Shown piece after piece: positions 12,247-24,846 of a stretch of DNA of 64,000 nucleotides. The stretch's first letter is position 1; every line of letters begins with the position of its first letter. The notes below the pieces were generated by a model that had not been told where the DNA came from, made no database searches, and saw only the letters and a list, made by a program, of their open reading frames with translations. This DNA is from Tridacna crocea (taxonomy: Eukaryota; Mollusca; Bivalvia; Cardiida; Cardiidae), in assembly GCA_943736015.1 (NCBI GenBank), contig OX031065.1:21156427-21220426 (forward strand). The letters run 5' to 3'. Made by a program: the position numbers and the translations under genes.

Positions 12247-12465
12247 TTTAGCTATAGACGACAAAATTTTAGCCTTGTCCAAATTCAAAGCATTGGCAGA
12301 TGACAAATTCAATGTGGCTTAAATGATGAATTATTTTTCTTTCATGGGATGGAAAACATCGTGGGAAAAGGAGAAAATGCCACCTTTTTTTCCTTTTCCC
12401 TGAAGGTTTTCAAAAGGCTTCTTCCCCGGGGTTGTTAGAAGTGGGCATTGTGTGGTAGAGGGCTC
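12247..12465 (-). repeat. Hairpin MITE, degenerate
   Basis: Reverse copy with shortened palindrome (GAGAAAATGCCACC then TTTTTCCTTTTCCC). Right end GTGTGGTAGAGGG. Confidence 0.6.
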
Positions 12466-12737
12466 ACATAGTGGATTAAAAATGCCTTGTTTTAGGCTTA
12501 CCAATTTAGTTCAGGATTTTACAAAGCATACTTTCAAAAATGTAGCAGCTATTTTAATCCAGAACATAATAGTTGAGATGTTTGTTTTTTTCTGTCAACG
12601 AGCTGAATATCAATATAGTAACAACTGTATGATATTCACTTCTGTTTTACCATGGATATTCATAGAACGTTTAGATATGCAGTTGTTGCCTTGCAGCTTC
12701 TGTAATTCAGAACATGATACTTTGGAAGTTTTATCTG

Positions 12738-12952
12738 TTAACCCTTTACCACACAATGACAACTTATAACACCCCTGAAAGAAAAAGCGTTTGAAAACAT
12801 TATGGGAAAAGGAGAAAATGCTGGTTACCAGTATCCCACAAAGTTTTTTTCCCCTTCAAAGAAAAATCACTTCATTTGAGCTACATTGAAACTGTCATCA
12901 GCAAATGCTTTTGATTCGGACAAGTATAAAATCTTGTTGTGGTACGGATTAC
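12738..12952 (+). repeat. Hairpin MITE with right-arm deletion
   Basis: Intact TTAACCCTTTACCACACAAT start. The palindrome's right arm jumps from GGTTACCAG to TATCCCACAAAG, losing about 17 bases. Ends GTTGTGGTACGGATTA. Confidence 0.75.
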
Positions 12953-13433
12953 CAGGCTGAAAATACATGTAATTACAGCAATGTGATATTAAACTTTGTT
13001 TTACCATAGATATTTATTGCAGATGAATGAATTTTCTGCTGGTAAACATTAAGATTCAGAACATTATATCACTCCTGACGTCCTTATTACAGCTAATCCA
13101 TGTCCATTTCATCTGCAAATACTGCTAAGATCGTATATTTCATTGTGCAAGAAATCCGTTAAAAGATGACTAAAATACAGACATAGTTTTGTCATACATG
13201 AACAAAGTTTTGTCATACATGAACAATACCTGACGAAGCTCAGAGAATTAATATGGCCTGCCAAGGCTGAACAATCATTGATTCTCTAAAACCACGTTGG
13301 GTATTTTTGACATCTTTCAACACAATGTTTTTAGTAAATATGTACATATAGCTAAATTTTCAATTGTCTACTTTCCAAATTAAAGTTTCAAATTTTTTAT
13401 TTTACTTTGATTTTCTTGACTTCCTTTTTTTCG

Positions 13434-13655
13434 CAACTCTTTACATTACAATAGAAATTTAGATCAGTCCAAGTTGGAAGCCTTTGCAGACAACAAATGA
13501 CATGCACCTCCATATGTTGTTTATGTCTTAGAACAGGTATAAAACATGGTCGCAAAAGGATTAATTGCTGGCTATTAGCATTTTATCCCTTACCTACAAT
13601 GTTTTCAAAAGGCCTTTTTGTTCAAATCATGGGATTGTGTGGTTATGGGTTGAAA
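13434..13655 (-). repeat. Hairpin MITE, degenerate
   Basis: AACTCTTTACATTACAA start, GTGTGGTTATGGGTT end, with a decayed palindrome (GCTGGCTATTAGCATTTTATCC). A 20-bp direct repeat (TTTTGTCATACATGAACAA) lies just upstream at about 13187-13226. Confidence 0.55.
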
Positions 13656-13745
13656 TTTTCATTACTTGGACCATCTCTATATTTTTTGTCGAATCAATTT
13701 GTCTTGTGTCTCTGTCTCGCCTTCAATGGCCCATAAGATGATATG

Positions 13746-13922
13746 TTAACCCTTTATTCCATAGATACTCGTTTCTACACGTTGCTCGTAATTTCACCTT
13801 TTGTCACAATGTTTTCTATGCTATCAAAGGTGTCCTATACACATAAAAACCGGCTTCATCCTTACTGTTATTTAGGGTCAATTAGAGGTACCATAGAAAT
13901 GGCCTATGGGGTAAAGGGTTAA
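13746..13922 (+). repeat. Second MITE subfamily, short copy
   Basis: TTAACCCTTTA at 13746 and its exact inverse TAAAGGGTTAA ending at 13922. The centre has CACCTTTTGTCACAATGTTTTC but only one palindrome arm. Matches the right half of the 50587-50822 copy, defining a subfamily with a GTGACAAAAGGTG core. Confidence 0.7.
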
Positions 13923-14181
13923 GCCTTATCATACTGAATTAAATGAAACTTTCAAGCCGATATTAAAAACTAGATTGATGATATTTCTATTTAATTATCT
14001 TTGGAGAAAGATATCTTTCTTATCAAACAGTATAGATCTTCTTTGCAGATTGATTTCGGTCTGTGCGAAAAAGAACAGTGAGTTGCGCTAAGCAGCCTTA
14101 GGATTAAATGAGATGGACCAGTGTGACTTTCAGTCAGTCCGTAAAGACAAACTGTGTAAAACTTCATGGACAAAAATTATA

Positions 14182-16858
14182 TAACAGAACAGAACAGAAC
14201 AGAACAGAAATTTTATTTAGACTCTTAAGCATATAAGCTTAATGGTCATAGAAGTATAGTACAAAGCATGCAATATATATAACATATCTCAATATACAAA
14301 TATTAAAGAAAATTAATATTTCACTAATTATTTGAGTAACTATTTGAGTAAGTGGACATTCTTTTACATATCTTTAAATGTGAGAGTGATTTAAATACTA
14401 TTAGTCTTTTCCTGCAATGTTTTGTATCGTAAATGGAATTAAAAATATAGTTAAGAGTTTTCGACAAGTTTTGACATGATTGAACGCTGTGTTAAAGACT
14501 AAAATTGTACCGTAACTAAAACCCATTTTCCATGGTAGTACTATGACAAATATTAACATTAATATTAACAAAATTTTTGACTGGTCCAACTTGACAGCAC
14601 ATGCACACAACAAAATTTATGTAACTCAAGAATTGATATTTGTTTCAAGCAGGTCAGAAACCCTAAACATAAAACATACTGAGGAAAGAAGAAAATGTTG
14701 TTAACAAGAATGACATTTTTGTTTTTTCAAGATTAGGGTTTTTGAAAACATTGAGGCTAATTGCATCAATTTATAAGAGATACACAAAGCAATGTATTAA
14801 CAACCATGATGCATATTTACAACACATAACTGTACACATATATTTTTTGTAACTCATACTTTTGAAAACATTGTGGTACAATTAATACTATATATGTCCG
14901 CAAATATAAAATTAAATAAAATGGCTTACAGACAACAATGTGTTGTCGTTTTATTAACCCATTACTACATAGGTACGACTTTGGACTTCTGAAAACATTG
15001 TGGTAGGTTTTATCGATTTATAAAAGCAAGGGAAGAAATGTAACACGAAGTCATAGTAGATTTTTTCATACCAGTTAAACTTTTCTGTTTCTATAACTTG
15101 TGCTTTTGAAAACATTAAGATAATGACTGTTACAATACCTGTGAAAATCAATACGATAACGTAACAACTGCCGTTAATCACAGCGCTAGTTTTGTAAACA
15201 GTTACAAAGATGACTGGCTACTTGTACTACTACAAATCCGCTATAATTGGTTTGAAAAACATTGTAAAAGATGACAAAATAACATAAAAAAGCTGATAAT
15301 AAAAACTATTAATCAACCTTGATACGATAATTCCTTTCTGAAATAGGTTGGAAAGCCTTGTGTACAAAGGAGCAGATATTGATTACCAGTATTTTCTCCT
15401 TTGACACCACGCCTTCCATACTCGTTTCCTTCAGGGTTGTCGGAAGTCAGCATGTGTGGCAGAGGGTCTCAATAGTAATTTGAAAGGTAGCCTGACGTTA
15501 ACGTGTACATATAACCGTACTACCTTGTAACATTTTGTTTTTAATAAAAGAAAGATAGTATCTGCTAGACTATTGCTATGATCATGGTATCATGGAAATA
15601 TAATTACAACATTTGTTCAGTATAAAAATAATCTTTAAGTATAAAAGGACTACTGCCTAACTAAGTAGTGATTTTGTCTCATCCGAAATGCCTTTTCAAA
15701 ATATACCGCCAATTTCATTAATTCTCGTTTCCTACTTGTCTTTAAAAGTTCTATGAATTTATACATACTTGGGTGATTGACATAATATTTTGCAATGTAT
15801 TGCGATCTTATATTTTTGAAAAATGGGCATATGAGTGTAAAATGGTATTCGTCCTCTATATCTTGTAGTAAGCAAAGTTCGCAGTGTCTAATATTTCTTG
15901 GAGTATTATTATGTCTTCCGGTTTCTATCTTAAGATCATGAGATGAGAGTCTAATTTTACTAATGATATTCCTTTGTTTTCTGTTTTCGAGAATAAGAAT
16001 ATAACTAGAAATTTCGTAGCTATCTTTTAAATTGTAAAAGAGTTCCTTCGATGGACAGAGCTGTAGACTTGCTCGCCAATTGCTTATATACATGTATATA
16101 TCTTTTACCCTTACTTTAAAAATGGGAATGAATTTTTCTATGTCAACAGACTCTGGATAAATCCATATATCAAAGAATCCCGTTGATTCTAACAAGTTTT
16201 TAACTTTATTACACCAGTTTTTAAGGCGACAATCTTTTATTATTTCACTTTTTTGTTGCTTAATGACTGCTGTCAAAATACAGTTATTACTTTTTTGGGT
16301 GTGTAATTTTAGCCAATATTTTATTATTCGTATTTTTCTATTTATGATCAAGGGATATCTATCAAGTTCTGACAGAATTGCTAACGAATTAGTATTGGTT
16401 TTTACATTCAATAACCTCTCGCAAAACTTTCTATGTACCCTTTCAATGTTTTCAGCTTGGTTAAATCCCCACACTTCGCAGTTATAATTTAAATTGACCC
16501 CACATAACTATCAAACAAATTACATAAGATTTGAATTGGTACGTCATAGTCTTTCGTTAAATTAAAAAGAGATCCCATAGCCCTGAGTGCTTTACCGACT
16601 AGGGTACTGGTTGCCTGTTGAAATGATACCCCGCTACTAAATAATACGCCTAAGTAGACGAAGCTTTTAACAACTTCAATCTCCTCATTATTGTAAGTCC
16701 AGTGGTATGTCTGTTTTAATTTTCCCCCTTTTTGAAATACCATAATTTTAGTTTTTACCGTATTTACGGTTAAGTTCCATTTTGAGCAGTAACTTTCTAA
16801 TTTCAATAACATTTTTTGTAATCCTTCTGCTGTCTCAGATACCAATACGGTATAACAA
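14182..16858 (-). mobile_element. 5'-truncated LINE with (TTCTG)n-type tail
   Basis: A minus-strand non-LTR retrotransposon. Its 3' end is a run of five or so CAGAA units on the plus strand at 14183-14208. The ORF2 remainder occupies 15650-16858, leaving a long 3' part (14210-15649) that also carries decayed MITE pieces such as ACATTGTGGTA. The 5' break falls just after the RT FADD/YADD block (the reading starts TVLVSETAE), typical of abortive reverse transcription. A different tail and divergent protein separate it from the LINEs in the Polinton. Confidence 0.8.
15650..16858 (-). pseudogene. LINE ORF2 C-terminal half (RT thumb to zinc knuckle)
   Basis: Two overlapping minus-strand frames carry one protein: 16858-16489 with the RT region after the catalytic block (LTVNTVKTKIMVFQKGG, VVKSFVYLGVLFSSG), and 16474-15650 with the downstream segment (MWGFNQAENIERVHRKFC) to a C-terminal Cys/His knuckle CELCLLQDIEDEYHFTLICP. 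A single frameshift near 16480-16490 separates them. The endonuclease and most of the RT are missing, so the copy is dead. Confidence 0.85.
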
Positions 16859-16979
16859 CACTGGACTGTAGATTCAAGGTCTGGCTTATATTATTTATAC
16901 TCTGATCTTGATTTTAACCATCTGCAAAGGCTGTAATATCTATTTAGTCTGATCTTGATCGACACTATTTGCAAAAAAA

Positions 16980-17450
16980 ATCTAATGACACGTATCACAT
17001 TTTTTTTTTCTAACGGACAGATTTTCTTTGAAACTGTATTTGCAAAGTTCATCTTGTCTAGGATATTACAGTAAAAAGAGGTATGGGTCATCATACGGTG
17101 CTCGTTTCTGAGAAATTGGTCATTGAAAAAGATAGAAACTGCTCCACAGCTGAGCTTATATTGGAACAGGGATCATACATACATGTAACATATGTAGAAT
17201 CCCTGATTGGATTAACCCACTTCTTTAATAGCCAAACAGGAAAATTGACAGAACAATGTACTGATATACATCATGCCAATGAAAATTCATTTTGTATTAC
17301 ACAAAAATATATGAAAACCTGGCTTTGAGCAAAGTAAATGTACAAGTTTGCATGTTACATACAGACCTATTGAGTCAAAAAGGAATATAATTTGACGGAA
17401 TTAATTAAGAGTTAATCCTTAATAAATACATACTTTCTAACAGACAGATT
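16980..17450. repeat. Duplicated unit, copy 1
   Basis: About 470-bp unit beginning ATCACATTTTTTTTTTCTAA and ending ATTTGACGG...TTCTAACAGACAG. A diverged second copy starts at about 17608 and is interrupted at 17902 (see the next entry), resuming at 19184. No gene in it. Confidence 0.65.
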
Positions 17451-17607
17451 TTTCTGAAAATTTTCGCACGTATTGTATTTAAAACTTTTTAACTCGGATT
17501 AGTTTTAGTGGCAATAGTATAACAAAATACATTTTTGATTCACTATCCACGAAAGAAACATGCGCAGTAGGGTGAGCGCGAACACTTTTTATATACACCG
17601 TGAACGA

Positions 17608-19260
17608 TGTATATCACATTTTTTTTTCTAATGGACAGATTACACTTTGCATCATACCTGTACGAGATTGCATTAAAAGGGATACGTTTCGCAGAAATAC
17701 AGTTCCAAAATTTAGCTTATATGGATTTAACACGCCTTTGCCCCAGTAGTCAATTAAACAGATGAAAATACCGGAAGAATATACAAATATGCATTATTTT
17801 AATGAAAATTCATAGAGTCTTGCACAAAAAATATTTAAAAGCCTCGTTTTGAGCATGGTTAACGTACAAATATGCATGTTTTATATAGACCATATAGTCA
17901 ACAAGAGCCGTCAGAGACGGGTTATGCTCCCCGAACAAGTGCTTGTCATAAAATATAAGAAATTGATATAAATTCACTTCTTTTATCCTAGAAGAACCTG
18001 TTCATGCCCCCAAAATTTGAAGTGAAAAGGCAATTACTATCTTAGAGATAGCCAAATAACAAACTTGTAGAGGACAATAAGCCCAATAAGCCCCCTTTAA
18101 GCCCCCTTTTCCCATAAGACAATATTGGATCATTGCAATAAATACAACGGGTGTGTGGTTTGTGGCATTTTTTAATAATAATTCAAAATTTGAAATTTCA
18201 TAAAATTTTGAGCAGTCATGTATCAAATATTACATAAAACAAGTTTTTACATGAAGCCCCCTTTTTCCGAGACGCAGCCTGAAATTGAGAAAAAGGAAGA
18301 GAGGTACCTGGGCAACGTTTCAACAAGTTCAGATTTGAAATTTCACAAAGTTTTGAGCACTGATAAAGGAGAACCTAGTGAAAAACAATTTTTTCCATGA
18401 AGTCTCCTTTTTCCGTGATGCAGCCTTAATTTGAGAAACCAGGAAAGACGTATTTGCGCATTAATAATTCATAGATTGCAAAAAGAAAGGGCACATGTTG
18501 AAAATTGTAAAACAAGATATAACAATGAAATGTTGACAAAAACTGAACAAGATATTAGTAAAAATTGCAATTTTGCATTAGGGCCCCTTTTTCATTTTAC
18601 AAGAAACCCCCTTTTTCCATGACAGAGGGTCAAATTGAAAACCACACAGATAAAGAAACAAGAGCACATGGTGAAACTTTGAAAAAACAATATAACCATG
18701 AAGTGTAATGAAATTTTGACCAGAACTGAATGAAATATTAGTAAATATTGGAATTTTGCAAGAAGCCCCCTTTTTCTATGACAGAACGTCAACTTAAAAA
18801 ATGCCCAGATTAAAAATAGCAAGGGCACATGCTAAAACTTTCCATAAACAATATAACCATGAAGTTTCATGATATTCTGACAAAAACTGAATGAGAAATT
18901 GGTAAAAATTGCAATTTTGCATTAAGCCCCCTTTTTCCATGACACGGGGTCAAATTGAAAATCCGGGAAAAGTATATCGGCGCATTACCCTAAGGAGTTC
19001 ATATATGAAGTTTCATCCAATTTGGTCCAAGGGTTGTGGAGAAATCGCTTCGGACGGACGGACGGACGGACGGACGGACAGACGGACGGAAGGACGGACG
19101 GAAGGACGGACGGACGGACGGACGGAAGGACGGACGGACAGACGAAGCGGCGACTATATGCTCGCCCTTCGGGGGAGCATAAAAAGGGAGATAATTTGAC
19201 GGAATTAAGAGTAAATTCATAAATACATAGGTTCTAACCGACAGAATTTTATCACATAAC
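17608..19260. repeat. Duplicated unit, copy 2, split by insertion
   Basis: Second copy of the preceding unit: TATCACATTTTTTTTTCTAA, GAAAATTCAT, GTTTTGAGCA and TATAGTCAA up to 17901, then AAAAGGGAGATAATTTGACG and TTCTAACCGACAG at 19182-19250. Comparison with copy 1 places the insertion exactly between TCAA and AAAAGG. Confidence 0.65.
17902..19183 (+). mobile_element. 1.28-kb GGGGGAGCATA repeat element with satellite core
   Basis: Starts CAAGAGCCGTCAGAGACGGG with TTATGCTCCCCG and ends with a foldback TATGCTCGCCCTTCGGGGGAGCATA-type sequence. Between them lie about five tandem units of 150-180 bp, each opening AGCCCCCTTTTTCCATGACA (around 18255, 18400, 18585-18605, 18765, 18925), then a (GGAC)n microsatellite at 19049-19144. 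No transposase. Boundaries are set by the interrupted duplicate. Non-autonomous; superfamily unknown. Confidence 0.65.
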
Positions 19261-20259
19261 TCCCTTTGTTTTCAATGTAATACAGCTTTACAAGTTTTCT
19301 TGTTTCACACACGTATGAGATAAGAAAATAGTGCTGAATTTTGTAAAAACTAATAATACCCTTCATTGAAAAAAATGCTGACCTAGGTTCCTGAATGAAA
19401 TTAATAGTCAAAATTCTTTATGATGATAATGTTGTTAATTTAGTAAACACGTTTAGATTCAAAACAAAGTCATTATGTGCAACTTTCTTCGGAACTATTT
19501 TTCGTTGGTAATTAACCTGTCAAAGAAGCGCATAGGCTTCATGTAAATTTCACAACACCTTATACATGTATTCCTCTGTTTTAACACATGCACCATATTT
19601 TTTGTACACAGTTATGTGATAAAACGAATCTGACATTGGTTGGTTTTTGAGGAAAAACTTTATTAAAGTCGTCCTCAAAAAATGTTATTAAGGTCACAAA
19701 AGGCTCGATTAATTACAATTTATCGTTCACTCGTTTATTAAAAAAAATATTTCAGAAACCAACTCATGTCGGATCCTATATTTCCATTCTTTCAGTATTA
19801 ATGATTCCAAACAAAAAATAGCGACTACCCATGCTTATTTCGTAGAAAAAGAGGGATAAATGTCTCTGTGGAAGTTAATATTTCAAGGAAAAAATAGGAT
19901 AAAAGCCTAGCAGAAATTGTGAGAAAAGGAGTAATTGGGCTTTATGCTCATTGGCGGGCCGGGGGGCAAGCCTCTTGTGCCCTTTTTTCCGATATCCATG
20001 CCATATTGTTTAGAACCAATTATTTTCTTCTCAATTGATCCTCTCTTAACAGCTTTTGGTAGAATGTCAAATAGAACATCTACGGTAAACATCTCTTTGC
20101 TGTAAACCCTGTTCTCGACAGCCTTGGGTTTTAATAATGTCGCCAGGACTATTTAAACATTGTGAGAAAAGGAGAAAGTGCATGTGACCAGGGTTTACTC
20201 CTTTTATCACTTCATTTTATTTACTCTTTTATAAAGGAATCACACCATTTCAGCTACAG

Positions 20260-20476
20260 TTAACCCTTTACCCAACGGCAAAATTTCAGACTGGTCCAAA
20301 TTCAAAGCATTAGCAGACGACAAACTCGAAAATTAAAATTTGTTTCCAGCAGGGTAGAAAACATTGTGGGCAAAGGAGAAAATGCTGGCTACCAGCATTT
20401 TCTCCTTTTCCCACCATGTTTTCAAATGGCATCTATCTAAGGCTCGTTAAAACCAGGGATTGTTTGGTAAAGGTTA
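20260..20476 (-). repeat. Hairpin MITE, reverse orientation
   Basis: TTAACCCTTTACCCAAC start and TGTTTGGTAAAGGTTAA end. Palindrome has GCTGGCTACCAGC. A more decayed copy, AACATTGTGAGAAAAGGAG, lies immediately before it at about 20100-20255. 19261-20100 and 20477-21480 show no gene. Confidence 0.8.
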
Positions 20477-21480
20477 ACATATCGTCTGTAAATAAATTTT
20501 AATTTGGACGACATCTTGTCGTTTTGCAAAGAATAGACCAGAGTGTACCGCTCTTTTTGAAAAGTAAAACAACATACAAGCAATTGGAACATAAATGCAA
20601 CTGTAACAGAGATGACATAGGCTACTTTGTTAGGAACAGGTCGTGGCTTAGAATAAGTGTATGAAAATCGTAAGCTATTTTTTACACGAAGTATAAATTT
20701 TCTGTCAGTTTGCCTTCTGTATCGGTACAATCTGGAGTAAGATATCATCTTTCAACCCATAAAGCATAATAAAATCGGGGCGCATAATAAAATTTGAATA
20801 AAGACTACGTACATTACATTTGCATAAGCTACCTGTTACACAGGATTGACTTGATTGCGTAACTCCAATGTTACTACATGTATTGATATTATGCAACCCT
20901 CGTTCAAGTCGTTTATTCTTCTTTTACTTGTTTGAAAACCCTGAACTCCTGCAGCAAAATTTCATCATAATATCATAAGAAGATAATAGACATGAATTCA
21001 GTTTTGATAGACGAATCCATGTACAACTAGTGCTATCACTAAACGATTATACTCCCCACCAGCTCCTTGTCACAAAAACAGGTCTTTGTCACAGAATGCA
21101 GAGTGAATTAGTACAAAAGTAAGTTGAAAAAAGTCCAAGGGGAGATAATTCCGTAACAAATAGCAGCAGGGTCATAAAAATTGCACATGCAAACTTCATT
21201 TACATAGGAACCCTGTGTGTAAATTTGAGTTCAGTATCTGAAAAACTGTAGGAGTATTGCTGCGGACAAATATGCGTTTAAGGACAGACAGCCATGGCGA
21301 TTCAAGTATACCCTCCTCCACTACGTTGTGGGGTATAAATACACAGATTGCCGCAAAAGGAAAAAATAACTCGACACGATCAATGTTTCATTTCATCACA
21401 ATATTTTCAGAAGTGGTCTAACGTCAAGACACATTTATATAGTCCATTCAAGTTGTTATGGTTTAGCATTTGCCTAAATC

Positions 21481-21815
21481 TCAATATGTATCTATATTAG
21501 CAGCATCAGCATTAATCATTAGTCTATCGATCAATTTACGCTTAAACAGCTGTTTCGCGTCCTCTTCCTCGCTCCACTCAATCAGCTGATGACGACGCAT
21601 GGTGTTAGCCAGTTCCTTGGGAATCTTTCGTGTCGGCAGTCCTTTTGCAATGTAGACTACGATGATTTCCTCGATACGCTGCTCGTACATCGCTACCAAG
21701 GCTTGGTCCAGCTCGAACATGTGATAGCTGTCTTTCAGATATTCCTTACTCAGTACCACGATCACTTTCCTACTCCTCATCATGTTTTCGTAAATGTTCC
21801 CGACTTTCATGCGAC
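21481..21815 (-). CDS. Toll-like receptor, exon 2 (C-terminal half of TIR)
   Basis: The acceptor ATTTTAG (transcript sense) precedes base 21815. The exon joins the first coding exon in phase: one base of a glycine codon upstream, two here. It encodes the second half of a TIR domain (SRKVIVVLSKEYLKDSYHMF, then EIIVVYIAKGLPTRKIP) and a short tail ending in IDTY before the stop at 21481. The join completes the TIR box-2 region, so the assignment to the gene at 27169-29479 is strong although 5.35 kb separates the exons. The usual box-3 Phe-Trp pair is not seen; the helix reads LFKRKLIDRL. Spliced product 881 residues. Confidence 0.9.
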
Positions 21816-21912
21816 CTAAAATTATAATTATATTGAATTTCTTTTCAGTGCTCAGAGCTCAAGATAAGAAGGAGTGATCTTGTATCCTAAAGTCATTATT
21901 TCTCTTCGAAAC

Positions 21913-21979
21913 CCTATGTTGTGGGTACTCATTAGAATCGTCTTGATGAGGCGATTCTAATGAGTGTCCACAACATAGG
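21913..21979. repeat. 28-bp-arm hairpin near the TLR 3' splice site
   Basis: Arms CCTATGTTGTGGGTACTCAT..AGAATCG and its inverse pair with two mismatches around an 11-base loop (TCTTGATGAGG). In the TLR pre-mRNA it lies about 100-165 bases upstream of the terminal exon. Confidence 0.8.
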
Positions 21980-22119
21980 ATTTGGTGGAGAACGATTTAT
22001 ATTTTCAGTTTTACAATTAAAAACACCCCTCTTTCTGGAGCTCTAGTGCTTAAGGTCAAAACCGTGGGGCTTTTTGGACGACATGGATTCAACTCAGACT
22101 GCACAGAACATTATTATTT

Positions 22120-22484
22120 TTATTATACTGCAAAGAAATTTCTCGTGATATGATTGGTTAACATGGCGAGAACATATACATGTATACCATGTTGACTGGC
22201 AAAAACCACGTAAAGCCAGTTCCCTTTTGACGTGCCCCGTAAACATCACTACACATGCAACACATCATCGAAAATGGCGGCGTCGAAAGATCACCAGACT
22301 GCACATTTATGCACCAAAATGCACGTTGTAGTGACCTCAGTTTCCAGTGACGTCAGTTTTTATTGAATTGGGTCACTCAGAAGGGAATTTCTATTTCGTC
22401 AGCATACTCGATTCGTGAGGTTACATAATACTGGAAAATTTCGATTAACGCGCTTTGAAAGGGTAAAACTTTGCAGTATAATAA
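22120..22484. mobile_element. 365-bp MITE with 16-bp perfect TIRs
   Basis: TTATTATACTGCAAAG at 22120-22135 is exactly inverted at 22469-22484. The interior has no ORF. Too short to code; superfamily not clear, though the TTAT/ATAA flanks would fit a TA target. Confidence 0.65.
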
Positions 22485-22529
22485 ATTCCTTGTACGGTTA
22501 GGTGGCAGGGGACTTGGAAACTTGTTCAC

Positions 22530-22632
22530 GGCTGTGTCGAAATCATTTCATAGGAGCCACATTGAAATCGTCATCATCAAATGCTTTCAATTCAGACAGG
22601 TCTAAAATCTTGTCATGTGGTAAAGGGTTAAA
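22530..22632 (+). repeat. Hairpin MITE right end
   Basis: Only the right third remains (ATGCTTTCAATTC, GTGGTAAAGGGTTAA). Confidence 0.6.
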
Positions 22633-24826
22633 GATATAGGCTTACAACTACAGAGACAAAATGCTGTTTGAAAGTGTATAGGATGACTCGGTTGTGTTAA
22701 TATAGATAAACTACCGATATACAGAGTGTATGGGATCTACACAAGGTACATCCTCATTTCAAACCGGAAGCAACTATATCACGGTGGATTATACGTACAC
22801 CGGGTATAGCCGTCAAATTGAGTAAAAATAACAGTGTCTTGTGTGACTGCATGTACGAGATTCCAAGTATTTCTTAAAACAGTTTTTATATTACTATTGC
22901 CTTGTCAAGCCAGATTCTATGATATTTATAGATTGTTAAGTCAACAACGAATGCAGTTTTTAGCCATGGAAATTCTGCAAAAATGTCAAAAAAGTCGACT
23001 GCTCACGACGGATTTCGGAGATTTCCAGAAACAATTCATCTGCAAAGCCAGTTCTGTTCGTTATATAAAAATCTGAGTAGACAAATTTCTTGATATTTTA
23101 ATTTAGTTTCATGATATGATTACAATTTTGCTGTATCGGGTAAAAATTGCCAGAAAATACAAGTTTTTTGTCGACAATTGTGTACCGAGGATAGCTGTTA
23201 TTTTGAAAGAACTGTACGGAGGATAGTATTTTACTGTACCGGGGATAGTATGATAGTAGGGATAGTTGTGTTTTATTTTATAGTGTCATGTGTGAACTCT
23301 ATATTGATAAACAAGTGTAAATGTAATTATGCTACACTTAAATTGGTCTCTTCTCGGTTTGAAAGGTTTTTATGCATTTGATATTTCATTGTCTTGTTCA
23401 TGCTATGTTTTCTCGTATTCAGATGGATACTACAAGTGCTTTTATGGATATTTCGGGCTTATCTATGCCTGGTGATTAAATGCAGAGAACGACTGCTAAA
23501 TCCTTTGTATGTGAAAAATGTACCTAATCGACAAACAGAATGGCGAACTTGGCGCGACAGTTTAGGTTTCACTTTGCACTCCATCAAAATTTCCCATCCT
23601 TATGTTGCAAGTTTTAAAGAAGACCTTTACCACAAATTCGTCTTTTCAAAGACACACATCCATTTGTTCTTCTAATCAAGATGCATTTAAAGAGATCAGC
23701 CAAGAGCTCACCTGCTTATATAAACTGCAGCCTGACATTATCAAGTAGAGATGCGATAGTTTACCAAAAGGGAAAGCATGATGCTGCTCCTTGCGTATGC
23801 GACAGGCGCTGGAAAGTATGTATTCATGGCAGTAATCCTATAGTGGCCATAAAGCCTATTGTAAATAGATAAGCAAAGAAATACTAGCAGCATTTATACC
23901 ATTGGATTCAAAGGTTATCTGGAGGTTATTTTATTACCACTTTTAAAGACCGTCATCTTGTCGCATAGGCCAAGTTACTGGTTTTCAATCGATTTGACAT
24001 TTGGTATGACGTATCACTAGATCATTTAAAGGATGAATATTAATAAGCCACTAAAAAGTAACAGGGAGAAAATGGTTATCAAAAATACATTTATGGGAAA
24101 ATGTAGCCAGGTTTTAGCTCAAAATATCTCAAATTATTTCAATAAGGAAAAAATAGTTCTCTTGTTTTATGGCACATCTTTGAATACAAATACTAATACA
24201 GATCTTAGGGAAATTAGGATTCATACAGGCTCTTTCAACAGACTAATCAACAAGTGTCTTGGCTTAAACCGAAGCCATTACCCAAGCCCGTAGGGGCTGG
24301 TTATATAAATGGCCACTGCACAGATTAATTTACATGCTCGCTCACCATAGCTGAATAAATCGTACTAGGTATCGTTTTATTAAGTAAACGTTTATTTTGA
24401 AACGCCAACTTACGGTTGTCGATTTGAAAAGTGGTCCAGTTCTGTACCCAGAATGCCCAAATCAGATAGGTGTGTGAAGGACGGATGCCACCCAGTGGAA
24501 GATAATGCCTGTGAATACTATGTTACATGTATTTTGATAACATTTGTTAGCTCTCCGGTACGAAAGTACCTCCTCGTTAAAGGTAAACTGGAAGATCGCA
24601 TTGTCTTCCGTAACTTTTGCATACATGTACAATATTTTGTATGTGCTGCAGGAAGCTAAGAATAATGTTCTTGAATCTAGTCTGGAGTGTTTCTATCATC
24701 TGAGTGCAGCCTGTATCGTCAAGAACAGAAAAACCTTGTGAGTTATGAACATCCAAATAGTAACATTTCTGTATTCCTTACTTGATTCTGTAACGATCCT
24801 GGAGTACGGGGCTAAGGTAGAATGGA

Positions 24827-24846
24827 CTGACTGACTGACTGACTGA
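24827..24846. repeat. (GACT)n microsatellite
   Basis: Five near-perfect GACT units inside the TLR intron. Confidence 0.9.

Noticed and set aside
18999-19222. Overlapping ORFs on both strands with Gly-Arg-Thr-Asp and Arg-Pro-Ser repeats
   Set aside because: They translate the (GGAC)n microsatellite and are open in several frames because of the repeat.
23394-23872. Coding-like patch in the TLR intron
   Set aside because: Short frames broken by stops and no recognisable family; noted under the intron instead of as a gene.
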